A stretch of 64,000 nt of DNA from Bacillota bacterium (GTDB lineage: Bacteria > Bacillota > Clostridia > Lachnospirales > Bianqueaceae): positions 1 through 64,000 of the forward strand of contig JAFRZE010000078.1 of the NCBI GenBank assembly GCA_017442735.1. Reading direction: 5' to 3'. This document shows, piece after piece, positions 25,753 to 34,462 of this stretch. Position numbers and translations under genes: made by a program. How positions within the stretch are numbered: position 1 is the first letter of the stretch; each line of letters begins with the position of its first letter. Under the pieces are notes generated by a model. That model did no database searches. It worked only from the letters and a program-made list of their open reading frames with translations, and had not been told where the DNA came from.

Positions 25753-26130
25753 TTATTTCTTTCTTACCAGCTTGCCTTTTTCGTTGAAGGTATATTTGGC
25801 GGCGAAATCCGGATTCTGCTGGCACAGAGAAGCGTAGGCCTGGGGATGCTCGCGGCAGTACATGGCGGCGAAACCGGCTTTGGTACGGATATTCTTTTCG
25901 CTGATCTTCGGGGAAAGTTTATCCGGGAGCTTGCGGCCGAGGAACCACCAGCTGCAGAAAGCGGCGCCGAGCAGCAGAACGCCTACGACAGCCATGACGG
26001 GATTCTCTTTGACCATTACGATGCAGACGATACCGCCGATCGCGGCAAGGAAGGCCAGCATGGAGCCCAGCGCGGAAAGCAGCGTGCAGGACGGCGCGTA
26101 GGTATAATTGCGGTAAAAAAGTACAAACAT
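25753..26130 (-). CDS. Small two-helix membrane protein, function unknown
   Basis: A 125-residue protein with two adjacent membrane helices near residues 15-65 and a basic, probably cytosolic tail (AAMYCREHPQAYASLCQQNPDFAAKYTFNEKGKLVRKK, written here in outline). I do not recognise a family. It is 14 bp downstream of the PPOX-family gene on the same strand and probably shares its transcript. GGAGGAAT precedes the start. Confidence 0.7.
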   Translation of the reverse strand: MFVLFYRNYTYAPSCTLLSALGSMLAFLAAIGGIVCIVMVKENPVMAVVGVLLLGAAFCSWWFLGRKLPDKLSPKISEKNIRTKAGFAAMYCREHPQAYASLCQQNPDFAAKYTFNEKGKLVRKK

Positions 26131-26144
26131 GGGATTATTCCTCC

Positions 26145-26546
26145 TTAGAAGGTGATCGTCTCCGGAGCTCCGCCAAATGAAGCGAAGGTCGCGGCAGCAT
26201 TCTTGAAGTAAAGGACCTGGGTGTTGTCATCATCCGCGCTGTACATGCCTTTCAGACCGGGGTTGGCATCCAGCATGGCAGCCTTGGCTTCATAGCGGTC
26301 GTCATCGACCAGCTCGCCGGCAAGCCGCAGCCAGGTTCCACCCTGGAAAGCGCAGATCTCAACTTTCGGGTTTGCGGCGATCTGTTTGGAGACGGCTTTC
26401 ACACGGCCGGTCTGGATATAGAGTTTTCCTTCGAAGATCAGTGCGGTGCCGAATGGGCGGACACGCGGCTGGTCACCTTCGACTGTCGCGAGGTAGTAGG
26501 TTTTCGCTTCCTGCAGGAACTGACAGACTCTTTCAATGTTTTCCAT
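26145..26546 (-). CDS. Pyridoxamine 5'-phosphate oxidase family (FMN-binding split barrel) protein
   Basis: A 133-residue single-domain split-barrel protein. YYLATVEGDQPRVRPFG near residues 18-34 and KLYIQTGRVKAVSKQIAANPKVEI near 52-75 match FMN-binding PPOX-like proteins (NimA/HugZ-like group). True PdxH residues for pyridoxine phosphate are not evident, so it is more likely a flavin-dependent reductase or heme/flavin-binding protein. AAAAGGGGAATT lies before the start. The divergent promoter for the DUF805 gene lies in the gap. Confidence 0.88.
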   Translation of the reverse strand: MENIERVCQFLQEAKTYYLATVEGDQPRVRPFGTALIFEGKLYIQTGRVKAVSKQIAANPKVEICAFQGGTWLRLAGELVDDDRYEAKAAMLDANPGLKGMYSADDDNTQVLYFKNAAATFASFGGAPETITF

Positions 26547-26563
26547 GAGAATTCCCCTTTTTC

Positions 26564-26594
26564 TTGACCCTAAGTCAGATTTTTAGTGTATAAT
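26564..26594 (+). promoter_or_regulatory. Probable promoter of the DUF805 operon
   Basis: TTGACC (26564-26569) and a perfect TATAAT (26589-26594) are separated by 19 bp, slightly longer than ideal. The start codon of the large membrane protein is 35 bp downstream, with AAAGGAGG. Confidence 0.55.
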
Positions 26595-26628
26595 AGTATT
26601 ATATCACAGTTTGGCAAAGGAGGAAACC

Positions 26629-29091
26629 ATGCTGAAGGCTTATAAGAAATATTGGCAAGGCTATGTGGACTTCTCAGGCGTTACGAGCCGGAAGGACTAC
26701 TGGCTGGCCGTACTGGCCAACTGGCTCGTGCTCATGATCCTGTCATGCATCGGCGGGGTCCTTGCGGGAGTACAGTCGTCAGGACAGTCATCAGGATCGG
26801 CATCGGCTCTGATGATACTTTCGTATGTGATCTTAGCCTTTTCCCTCGCGAACATACTTCCGGCCCTTGCTATTATTGTGCGTCGCTTAAGAGACGCGGG
26901 GTGCAGCTGGGGGAACATCTTCTGGCTGTTTCTGCCCTTCATTGGCGCTATTATCCTGATCGTCCTGCTGTGTAAACCGAAAGCCGAGACTGCTCCGTAT
27001 CAGGCGCAGCCCGCATATGGGCAGTATTATAACGGGACAGGCGCTAATAGGGCTTATCCTCAGCAACAGGCCATGGGGCAGCCGTTCGCTCCGACGGCCG
27101 GTCAGTCGTTTGCTCCGACGAACGGACAGCCGCTGCCGACAAGAGGCGGCCAGCCAGCCATGCAGCAGACAGGTCAGTCCATCGCGCAGCCATTTGGTCA
27201 ACCTGGCGGTCAGCCCGCCCTGCAGAACACGGGTCCTGCCCTGGAGCCGAACCCCGGCCGCGCTGTCTGGGTGGGCGTATTCCTCCTTGTCGTGCCCTTT
27301 GTCATCTACCTGGTCCACTGCATCCCCAGGATGCGGCTGATATATTGCACCAATGTCTTTTCCTTCGCCGCGACAGGCATGATGGGCGTCTCAATCTATC
27401 TGATGCTGCAGAAAGGCACCAAGTGGAAAGTACTGGCGATCGTCAGCACGCTGTTGGCGATCCTGCTTTTCCACGTGGGCGACATCGTTTCGCAGATCAA
27501 CTCGATGCGAGGCGGCATGTTCGAACTTCGCATGCTGTACCAGTACCTGTTCTTACGGCCCGCGCGGACAGGCATCGTATTCTATGTGGTCAAAGCGGTG
27601 ATGGCAGCTGCCGGCGGATGGCTCTTTGGATTAGCGTTCAAAAACAATCCCCCGAAGAAGCAGGTTTGGCTGACTTCACTCTGCACGGCCCTGCTGGTCT
27701 TTGTGCTTAATCTCATTTATGTCCTGGCCAGGAGCCGGGGAGCCAGACCGATAGCTTTCGTTCTAACCTTTGTTTCTGCGCTGCTGCTTAGCCTCATGTT
27801 ATTGTTTGCGCCACCGGCGCTTTACGCTCTGGGCAGCATGAAAACCAAGACCATCCGCCTTCACGGATGGGGCCTCGTATGGTGCTGGCTTTGCGTTCTG
27901 GGAATGATCGGCGCGATCGGTATTTGTATCGCGACCATGACCCATACGATGACAAACTGGATCTATTCCTCCCAGCTGATCATGAGCTTCATGGCCCTGG
28001 TCGGGTTTATCCTGCTCCTGGCAAAGAAACGGGTAGGCTGGTTCGTGGTCCTGTTCTCCGTATTCACGATCCTGATGGCGCAGTTTGCCGCCTCCTTCAG
28101 TGGGGTGATCCAGGGAGGCAGGGCGTATAGTTCCCTGATGGTCGGCGCGCTGGCCGGTGGGCTTAATCCGCTGATCACCTGGTTTTCCATCCTGGGCGCA
28201 TGGAAGTTGTCGGATCCTTCTGCGGTACGCGCGGCGGTGCCTTACAGCAGCGCCCCCGTGATGCCAAGCGGACAGGCTCCGTCGTACGCGCCTCAGGCGA
28301 ACGCAGCTTTTGCCACGCGAACGAACCCGCAGCAGACCGCGCCTTCCTCGAACGCTCAAAATGTACAGTATTATACGCAGCTCGCTGACCAGTACGCGCA
28401 TGTCGAGAGCCTCTTTGCCGAAAACCAGGAGAAAAAGGAACTGGAAGCGAAACTGCTGGCCGGCGGCCCCGACGCGCAGGCAGGCATCACGGGATTCCTC
28501 GTGCTTTGCGGCAGTGGAAGAGTCAAGTACGGATGGTGGAACGGGGCGGCAGCCCTGACTACGATGCTTCGGAAGATCGGGGGCAGCGCGGCCGAGAAGG
28601 ATCTTCTAAGACTGAAAAATCTTTCCACCAACATCTGGGAGTACCACACCCAGATCAAGGACACGGCAGAAAAAGAACTGCTTGAATTGAAGAAAGAAAG
28701 CGGCGGATATGGCGGAGACGGACGCATTCCCGCGGAATATGCCTACGCAGAGCTGCTCCGTCTGCAAAACGTGGGCTCGCCGGAAAAGAGGCTGGAAGAG
28801 TTCTTCGCCATGCAAAACAGCGTGGACGGCTGGTCAAAGAAAGACAGAGCCTTCTACTATTTCATCGGCGGCGGCGCGGCAAGAGTCCTTTATCCATATA
28901 ACAAGTCCAACCTGGCGTTCTATGCCGCGCAGGTCAATACTGATCCGAATCCGACCAGTGTGGGCTGGCAGCACCTTCGGGAGACAGAAGGCAGCACACT
29001 TGCGGCAACGCAGGAAAGTGCCCGTCAGATGCATGAAAAATACCCGATGCCGCACAGCATGGAAGAAGCAAGAAACTACCTGATCATGTAA
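26629..29091 (+). CDS. Large multi-domain membrane protein with N-terminal DUF805
   Basis: An 820-residue protein. Residues 1-120 are a DUF805 domain (YKKYWQGYVDFSGVTSRKDYW and LRRLRDAGCSWGNIFWLFLPFIG). A Gln/Gly/Pro-rich linker follows (about 125-210; repeated GQPF, GQSF, GQP). Next come about nine membrane helices (215-540), a second low-complexity linker and a 260-residue soluble C-terminal region. That region has VESLFAENQEKKELEAKLLAGG and repeated short helices. The C-terminal part is not recognised. The start at 26629 has AAAGGAGGAAACC. A lipoprotein gene follows after 16 bp. Its layout (membrane core plus cytosolic low-complexity segments) resembles the protein at 57180. Confidence 0.8.
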   Translation: MLKAYKKYWQGYVDFSGVTSRKDYWLAVLANWLVLMILSCIGGVLAGVQSSGQSSGSASALMILSYVILAFSLANILPALAIIVRRLRDAGCSWGNIFWLFLPFIGAIILIVLLCKPKAETAPYQAQPAYGQYYNGTGANRAYPQQQAMGQPFAPTAGQSFAPTNGQPLPTRGGQPAMQQTGQSIAQPFGQPGGQPALQNTGPALEPNPGRAVWVGVFLLVVPFVIYLVHCIPRMRLIYCTNVFSFAATGMMGVSIYLMLQKGTKWKVLAIVSTLLAILLFHVGDIVSQINSMRGGMFELRMLYQYLFLRPARTGIVFYVVKAVMAAAGGWLFGLAFKNNPPKKQVWLTSLCTALLVFVLNLIYVLARSRGARPIAFVLTFVSALLLSLMLLFAPPALYALGSMKTKTIRLHGWGLVWCWLCVLGMIGAIGICIATMTHTMTNWIYSSQLIMSFMALVGFILLLAKKRVGWFVVLFSVFTILMAQFAASFSGVIQGGRAYSSLMVGALAGGLNPLITWFSILGAWKLSDPSAVRAAVPYSSAPVMPSGQAPSYAPQANAAFATRTNPQQTAPSSNAQNVQYYTQLADQYAHVESLFAENQEKKELEAKLLAGGPDAQAGITGFLVLCGSGRVKYGWWNGAAALTTMLRKIGGSAAEKDLLRLKNLSTNIWEYHTQIKDTAEKELLELKKESGGYGGDGRIPAEYAYAELLRLQNVGSPEKRLEEFFAMQNSVDGWSKKDRAFYYFIGGGAARVLYPYNKSNLAFYAAQVNTDPNPTSVGWQHLRETEGSTLAATQESARQMHEKYPMPHSMEEARNYLIM

Positions 29092-29107
29092 AAAGGAGGA
29101 AATCGTT

Positions 29108-29644
29108 ATGAAAAAAACCTGTATCCTGTTTATGATCCTCTGCCTGTCGGTGCTTATGCTGGCCGGCTGCGGGAAAAAGACATCTCCTGAAGAGATCCTG
29201 GAAAAATACGCTTCCTATACCGAAGTGCCTTCTCACGCGAACCGGGTGGGGATCCAGATCTCCAAGGGCACCGAATTCGGAGGAAAACAATCAGTCAACA
29301 TTTCCTTCACCAGCGAAATGATCAACCAGGACGAAAACAACACCATGGTACTTGCTTCCAGGTGTCGTCTGTATGATGCGGAAAACCCGGACGTCGAGAT
29401 AGAAACGGGGCTGCTTTCCAGTTCCAAGACGACAACGACCAGCAACGGAAATACCACGCACACGTACGAAGCAGCGCTTTCCTACGATAAAGATATCAAA
29501 TGCGACTACATGCTCTTCAAATTTGAAGGTGTTTCGGCAGAGGAAGCGCCTGAACTGGAGACCCCGGCGCTCTTCTTTATCGTTTCGGTAGAGAAGGATG
29601 GATCGGTGACGGTCCTGACCGATAAGCCGCTGGCTGATAAATAA
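29108..29644 (+). CDS. Putative lipoprotein, function unknown
   Basis: A 178-residue secreted lipoprotein. The signal peptide ends in a lipobox, LMLAGC, with the modified Cys at residue 21. The mature part begins GKKTSPEEILEKYASY and continues as a beta-rich domain of about 130 residues with no recognised family. AAAGGAGGAAATC precedes it. It lies between the DUF805 membrane protein and the SAM hydrolase gene on one strand with short gaps, so a shared transcript is likely. Confidence 0.75.
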   Translation: MKKTCILFMILCLSVLMLAGCGKKTSPEEILEKYASYTEVPSHANRVGIQISKGTEFGGKQSVNISFTSEMINQDENNTMVLASRCRLYDAENPDVEIETGLLSSSKTTTTSNGNTTHTYEAALSYDKDIKCDYMLFKFEGVSAEEAPELETPALFFIVSVEKDGSVTVLTDKPLADK

Positions 29645-29665
29645 TCAAACAGAGGAGGATCCGCC

Positions 29666-30502
29666 TTGAAACCTGCTATTGTTATGCAAACGGACTTTAC
29701 CAAGGGGGTCGCGACCTGCACCATGGACGGCGTCATCGCTTCGATCGACCCGGAGATAAGAACCTATGACTGTACCCATACGATCGCGCCTTTCGATATT
29801 TACGGGGCTTCCTGCAGTCTCGACTTTGTCGTGGACTTCTGGCCCGCGGGCACGATCTTCGTGTCCGTTGTGGACCCGGGTGTCGGCACTTCCCGCCGGG
29901 CCTGCTGCGCGCTTCTTAAGAACGGATGCTATATCATCACGCCTGACAACGGCGCGCTCACCCATGTCAAAAACCGGATCGGGATCGTGGAAGTCAGACA
30001 GATCGATGAGACGAAGAACCGTCTGGAAACGACCCGCGAGGTCAGCATTTTCCACGGCCGCGATCTGTTCGCCTACTGCGCCGGCAAGTTCGCCTCCGGT
30101 CTGATCGACTTCGAAGGCGTCGGCCCGGCCTATCCGACAGACGAGATCGTGATGCTGGATCTTCTGCAGCCTTTCGAGAAGGACGGCGTCGTCACCGGCA
30201 TGATCACGACCTCTGAGCGCGGCTTCGGCCTCGTGAATTCCAACATCCCGTATCAGATGCTGGAAGACCTGGGCGTACATCACGGCGACAAGGTGGAATG
30301 CGCGGTTCTGTTCGAAGGACAGGAGGTTTTCCGCGAGAAGGTCGCCTACGCGCCGAGTTTCGGCTTCGTCCCCAAGGGTGATCCGCTGGTCATGATCAGC
30401 GAGACGAAACATGTGGAGCTGGCAAAGAATCTGCGCGACATCGCGACAGAGTATAATATCGGCGCCGGTCCCGGCTGGACGATGGAACTGAAAAAGATCT
30501 GA
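29666..30502 (+). CDS. SAM hydroxide adenosyltransferase (DUF62 family)
   Basis: A 278-residue enzyme of the SAM hydrolase/SAM-dependent halogenase family. It shows MQTDFTKG at the N-terminus, VVDPGVGTSRR near residue 73 (family Asp and Arg), the substrate loop TPDNGALTHV, and FHGRDLFAY with the family His. Non-halogenating members split S-adenosylmethionine into adenosine and methionine using water. The chlorinase-specific loop is not evident. The start is TTG with GAGGAGGAT upstream. The SGNH hydrolase gene follows after 14 bp. Confidence 0.92.
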   Translation: MKPAIVMQTDFTKGVATCTMDGVIASIDPEIRTYDCTHTIAPFDIYGASCSLDFVVDFWPAGTIFVSVVDPGVGTSRRACCALLKNGCYIITPDNGALTHVKNRIGIVEVRQIDETKNRLETTREVSIFHGRDLFAYCAGKFASGLIDFEGVGPAYPTDEIVMLDLLQPFEKDGVVTGMITTSERGFGLVNSNIPYQMLEDLGVHHGDKVECAVLFEGQEVFREKVAYAPSFGFVPKGDPLVMISETKHVELAKNLRDIATEYNIGAGPGWTMELKKI

Positions 30503-30516
30503 AAGGACGAGACATT

Positions 30517-31203
30517 ATGCTTTTAAAGGAAAATGACCGTATCATCTTTGCCGGGGACTCCGTTACGGATATGGGGAGCACGAATCCCGTAGGCGAAGGA
30601 CTTTTTGATAATCTGGGCCAGGGCTATGTGCGAAGAGTGGACAATCTTCTTGGCGCACTCCTTCCACAGTATCATTTCCGCATCACGAATTCGGGTATCG
30701 GCGGCAATACCAGCCGCGACCTCAAAGAGCGGTTCGACCGCGACGTCATTGAGCTGAAACCGGATGTGGTCTCGATCATGATCGGGATCAACGACGTGTG
30801 GCGTCAGTTTGATACGCCGGCAGCGCTGGACAATCAGGTCATGCCAAAGGAATACGCGCAGAATCTGTGCGAGATGATCGAAAAGGCGAAGGCTGCCGCC
30901 CGCGAGGTGATCCTCATGACGCCGTACTATATGGAGTTCAACACGCTGGACGGCATGCGTTCGCGGATGGATGTGTACGGAAAGATCTGCCGCAGGCTTG
31001 CTGAGGAATATGAGATCCATTTCGTAGATCTGCAGGAAGTTTTCGATAAATACTTCCGGACACGCGGCGAGAACGGGGAGTACGCGCACCATTCGACGTT
31101 CATCGCCTGGGACCGTGTCCATCCGAATCAGATCGGGGCGACGCTCATCGCGGCGGCGTTCCTTGACGCGTGCGGCCTGAAACTCAGCCTGACAGAAGAA
31201 TAA
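30517..31203 (+). CDS. SGNH/GDSL hydrolase
   Basis: A 228-residue cytosolic SGNH hydrolase. Block I is IIFAGDSVTDMG (nucleophile Ser near residue 16), block II is SGIGGNTSRD, block III is MIGINDVW, and block V is WDRVHPNQIGA with the catalytic Asp-x-x-His. These blocks define esterases or acyl/acetyl hydrolases acting on sugars, lipids or peptidoglycan. No signal peptide is present. Close spacing to its neighbours suggests a shared operon with the SAM hydrolase and the C69 peptidase. Confidence 0.92.
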   Translation: MLLKENDRIIFAGDSVTDMGSTNPVGEGLFDNLGQGYVRRVDNLLGALLPQYHFRITNSGIGGNTSRDLKERFDRDVIELKPDVVSIMIGINDVWRQFDTPAALDNQVMPKEYAQNLCEMIEKAKAAAREVILMTPYYMEFNTLDGMRSRMDVYGKICRRLAEEYEIHFVDLQEVFDKYFRTRGENGEYAHHSTFIAWDRVHPNQIGATLIAAAFLDACGLKLSLTEE

Positions 31204-31222
31204 GAGAAAAGAGGAAAGATCT

Positions 31223-32713
31223 ATGCCCTGTACGACAGTTCTTGTAGGAAAAAAAGCAACGAATGACCGTTCGACCATGATCGCGCGGACAGACGACGGA
31301 TTCTTTGATGAGAAGAAATTGATCGTGGTGGAACCGGCGGACCAGCCGAGAGAATATGAAAGCAAGATCTCGCATGTGAAGATCCAGCTGCCTGACGACC
31401 CCATGCGTTATACGGCCTGCCCAAGCATTGATGATAAAAGAGGCATCTGGGCCGCGACCGGGATCAATGCCGCAAATGTCGGCATGACGGCCACGGAGAC
31501 CATCACTTCCAATCCGCGCGTGCTCGCTGCGGACCCGCTGGTCCGCTACGAAGAGCCGGAAAAAGACGCGGCGGGAGCCGAAACGCCCGGAGAAGCCGGG
31601 TCTGGCAAACCCGGAGGCATCGGCGAGGAAGACATCGTCGTACTGGTCCTTCCCTATATCCGCTCCGCCCGGGAAGGCGTGCTGCGGCTCGGCTCACTGC
31701 TAGAGCAGTACGGTACCTATGAATCGAACGGCATCGCCTTCAATGACGAGAACGAAGTCTGGTGGCTGGAAAGCGTCGGCGGCCATCACTGGCTGGCGCG
31801 GCGCGTTCCCGACGAGGTCGTTGTCCTCATGCCGAATCAGTTCGGGATGGACGGCTTCGATCTGGATGACGCCTTGGGTGAGCAGAGAGCGCATCTTTGC
31901 AGCGCGGACCTTCGTGAGTTTATCCGGGACAACTGCCTGGACCTGAATCAAAACGGGAAATTCAATCCGCGGGATATCTTCGGTTCCCATACCGACATGG
32001 ATCACATCTATAATACCCCACGCGCCTGGTTCATGGGCCGCTATCTCACACCTTACTCGCACACCTGGGACGGCCCCGGCGCCGAGTTCGGCCCCGAGAG
32101 CGACAACATTCCCTGGTCGCTTGTACCGGACCGGAAAGTCACGATCGAAGATGTCAAATACCTGATCTCCGGACACTATCAAGGCACGCCCTATGATCCG
32201 TATTCCGCGCAGAATACCGGCAAGCGCGGCATCTATCGCTCGATCGGCATCAACCGGACAGGCGTGACTTCCATCTGCCAGATCCGTGAGAACGTTCCGG
32301 AACCGATCCGAGGCCTCGAGTGGGTCATCTTCGGATCGACCGCTTTTTCCGCGGCGCTGCCTGTGTACCCGAATGTGCCGAAGATGCCTGCCTATCTGTC
32401 GGATGTGACACTGGATCCGAATTCCGAGAACTTTTACTGGGCGAGCCGCCTGATCGGCGCGCTGGCTGACCCGCACTACGGAACATGCGTCCAGATGATC
32501 GAGCGCTATCATAACGCCATGGCCGTCGAAGGCCGCAAACTCGTTCGTGAATATGATCAGAAAATGACAGAGACCGGCGATTTCTCACTGGCGGAAGAGG
32601 CGAACGAAAAGCTTTGCGAGATGGCAAAGAAGGAGACCACCAAAGCCCTGAAAAACGTCCTGCGTGAAGCCAGTATCCGGATGAAAAACGGCTACAACCG
32701 TGCGGACAACTAG
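31223..32713 (+). CDS. C69 family dipeptidase (PepD-like Ntn hydrolase)
   Basis: A 496-residue peptidase of family C69/U34. The N-terminus MPCTTVLVGKKATNDRS places the likely nucleophile Cys at position 3, as in lactobacillal PepD after N-terminal processing. SMIARTDDGF and NEVWWLESVGGHHWLARRVPD are family-typical. Such enzymes cleave a broad range of dipeptides in the cytosol. AGAGGAAAG precedes the start. A short insertion (EKDAAGAETPGEAGSGKPGG) near residue 115 is flexible and unlike the rest. Its stop is immediately before the dispersed repeat copy B. Confidence 0.92.
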   Translation: MPCTTVLVGKKATNDRSTMIARTDDGFFDEKKLIVVEPADQPREYESKISHVKIQLPDDPMRYTACPSIDDKRGIWAATGINAANVGMTATETITSNPRVLAADPLVRYEEPEKDAAGAETPGEAGSGKPGGIGEEDIVVLVLPYIRSAREGVLRLGSLLEQYGTYESNGIAFNDENEVWWLESVGGHHWLARRVPDEVVVLMPNQFGMDGFDLDDALGEQRAHLCSADLREFIRDNCLDLNQNGKFNPRDIFGSHTDMDHIYNTPRAWFMGRYLTPYSHTWDGPGAEFGPESDNIPWSLVPDRKVTIEDVKYLISGHYQGTPYDPYSAQNTGKRGIYRSIGINRTGVTSICQIRENVPEPIRGLEWVIFGSTAFSAALPVYPNVPKMPAYLSDVTLDPNSENFYWASRLIGALADPHYGTCVQMIERYHNAMAVEGRKLVREYDQKMTETGDFSLAEEANEKLCEMAKKETTKALKNVLREASIRMKNGYNRADN

Positions 32714-32717
32714 CGGA

Positions 32718-33050
32718 TATTGGGCTTATTCTCATTGTTTTTCTTATCCGCCCCAACGCTTTGGGAAAGGTAGTGCATTTTCAGGCTTCGCCGCCCAGTA
32801 CATTTTTGCATTATTGGGCAGCGCATCAATTTGACGAGCTATCTTCCCCAATCTTTGGACGAGATCCGTTGTCTGACTGTTATCTCGCCCAGAGATTTCG
32901 ATGAATGGAAGAATCGTCTGGGCGAGAAGATTACTTTTGAGACTATCTTCTCTAATCCTTGGATAAGATAGCTCATCATGTAGATATCTCATCCAAAAAA
33001 CACAGGGGATTTTGGGTGGTGGAACGAGAAAAAAAGCTAAACGCCCCAAA
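32718..33050 (+). repeat. Dispersed structured intergenic repeat, copy B (complete)
   Basis: Begins with TTGGGC (32720) and ends with GCCCCAA (33043-33049), a short imperfect terminal inverted repeat. Inside are GCCGCCCA/TGGGCAGC and a long arm pair starting GACGAGCTATCTT (32833) and ending GATAGCTCATC (32964-32977). That pair encloses a perfect stem, CTCGCCCAG/CTGGGCGAG (32884-32892, 32928-32936). Copy C at 45445 matches throughout; copy A matches the right third. It lies between convergent genes. It explains most of the gap 32714-33160, together with the terminator at 33105. Confidence 0.92.
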
Positions 33051-33104
33051 CGCCTCATAGAATCGCTTTTGCAAGAGGTTTTCAGAAAAGATTTGACTTA
33101 AAAC

Positions 33105-33143
33105 AAAAAAGGAGACAGCATTTTGACTTTGCTGCCTCCTTTT
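33105..33143. terminator. Terminator between convergent genes
   Basis: AAAAGGAG-a-CAGCA pairs with TGCTG-c-CTCCTTTT around a short loop, with A-run and T-run flanks. It can serve both strands, mainly the minus-strand Glu/Ser-rich protein gene that ends at 33161. Confidence 0.8.
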
Positions 33144-33160
33144 CGTATAGAAGATGTTCT

Positions 33161-34444
33161 TTACCTGTACTCGGCCGTGGGTTCCAGATCCCGATGGATC
33201 GTCAGTACCTTACCGTAGGACTCTACATACCAGGAAACGGTGAAATGGAATATTTCACCGGTATCTTCCATCACGCCGGCCGGCTTATCGATCAGGACAT
33301 CCGTGATCGTGATCGGCGTCGGGTCGTCATCACCGCTATAGGATAGGGCGGATTGATTGTTGATCGTCGCGTTAGATGCAAGATCATATGGCTTACCCTG
33401 ATACTCGCAGGTGACCTTATAGGTCCCGAGGGTGATCTGATCTTCCGGGAAGTCCTTGTCGAAGATCACGGTCGCGGGGGTGTCGCCCGGATTCATGATG
33501 TCTACCATGAACTTACCGGCGCCTTCCCAGCCATCCGCTTCAGGGATATATTTCAGATCCCACATATGCTCGGATTCACTAGCGGATATCACGGACCAGA
33601 CTTTGGTATCTTCACCGTCGGCTGTATCGAATGTCGCGATGACATCCACCCGGATCTCCATGGGGAACGACATGGCAGCATTATACTCTTCCTGGTGTTT
33701 TTCCCAGATCAGGTCGGTGGTGAACGCTTCTATGGTGTACTGTCCCTCAAGAGCGGAAGAGGTAATGTCGCGGCTGATATCCATTGAACCGGTCAGCGTA
33801 TCGTAGATCTGCAGTTCCACATGGGTGACATTGGACATATGGTCGAACAGAACCAGACCTTCCATCTCGGAATAGAAGCCCCATACGTAGAGCTCGCATT
33901 CCGGTTCTTCAAAGACAGGTATCGCTTCAGAGGATTCTTCTGATGATTCTTCGACGATGGAGGATTCCTCGTCGAGCGAAGATTCGACAGGCTCGGAGGA
34001 CGCTTCTTCGGAGGATTCTTCGATCTGGCTTTCGGCAGGAGCGGAACTCTCTTCAGGCTCCGGCTCTTTGGATTCTTCTTCCTGCGGCTGCTCGGAGGAT
34101 TCCTCTACGGTTTCAACCGGCGTCTGATCATCGGCCGAAGCCGGCGCGGTGCGGAAAAGTCCGAGCGCCAGCGCCAAAACCAGGACGGCCGAGAGCATCT
34201 GCATCGCAAGCTGGACCGTACGGGCTTTTTTATCCGGCACGAATTTCATCCACTGGAATTGTCCGGGCTCCGTGATCTCCGGCGCAGGGGCGGGATCCTC
34301 GGGCGGCAGAGAACCTAAAGCGTCGGAAAGAAGAGGCGTGTTAAAATCAGGGCCCGGAGGCGTGAACTCAGGCTCGGTGATTCTCTCAGGCTTGTCTATC
34401 TCCGGCGGACTGAACTCCGTATAGAGTTTCTTTGGATCTGACAT
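33161..34444 (-). CDS. Single-pass membrane protein with Glu/Ser-rich linker
   Basis: A 427-residue protein. A cytosolic, Pro-rich N-terminus (about 70 residues) precedes one membrane helix (LAMQMLSAVLVLALALGLF, near 80-98). A linker of about 85 residues made almost only of E, S, P and A (repeats of ESSEE) follows, and then a 240-residue extracytoplasmic beta-rich domain. The linker resembles that of the protein at 63120. I do not recognise the outer domain. GGAGGCTATCCC precedes the start. The MscS gene lies 18 bp upstream on the same strand, so the two may be co-transcribed. Confidence 0.75.
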   Translation of the reverse strand: MSDPKKLYTEFSPPEIDKPERITEPEFTPPGPDFNTPLLSDALGSLPPEDPAPAPEITEPGQFQWMKFVPDKKARTVQLAMQMLSAVLVLALALGLFRTAPASADDQTPVETVEESSEQPQEEESKEPEPEESSAPAESQIEESSEEASSEPVESSLDEESSIVEESSEESSEAIPVFEEPECELYVWGFYSEMEGLVLFDHMSNVTHVELQIYDTLTGSMDISRDITSSALEGQYTIEAFTTDLIWEKHQEEYNAAMSFPMEIRVDVIATFDTADGEDTKVWSVISASESEHMWDLKYIPEADGWEGAGKFMVDIMNPGDTPATVIFDKDFPEDQITLGTYKVTCEYQGKPYDLASNATINNQSALSYSGDDDPTPITITDVLIDKPAGVMEDTGEIFHFTVSWYVESYGKVLTIHRDLEPTAEYR

Positions 34445-34462
34445 GGGATAGCCTCCAAAGGA

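Noticed and set aside
26145-26546. True pyridoxamine 5'-phosphate oxidase (PdxH)
   Set aside because: The protein is much shorter than PdxH and lacks its C-terminal substrate motif; only the split-barrel family is supported.
32744-33058. Minus-strand 104-codon frame in repeat copy B as a gene
   Set aside because: No ribosome site, the matching frame in copy C is shorter and ends differently, and substitutions between copies A and B show no codon bias.
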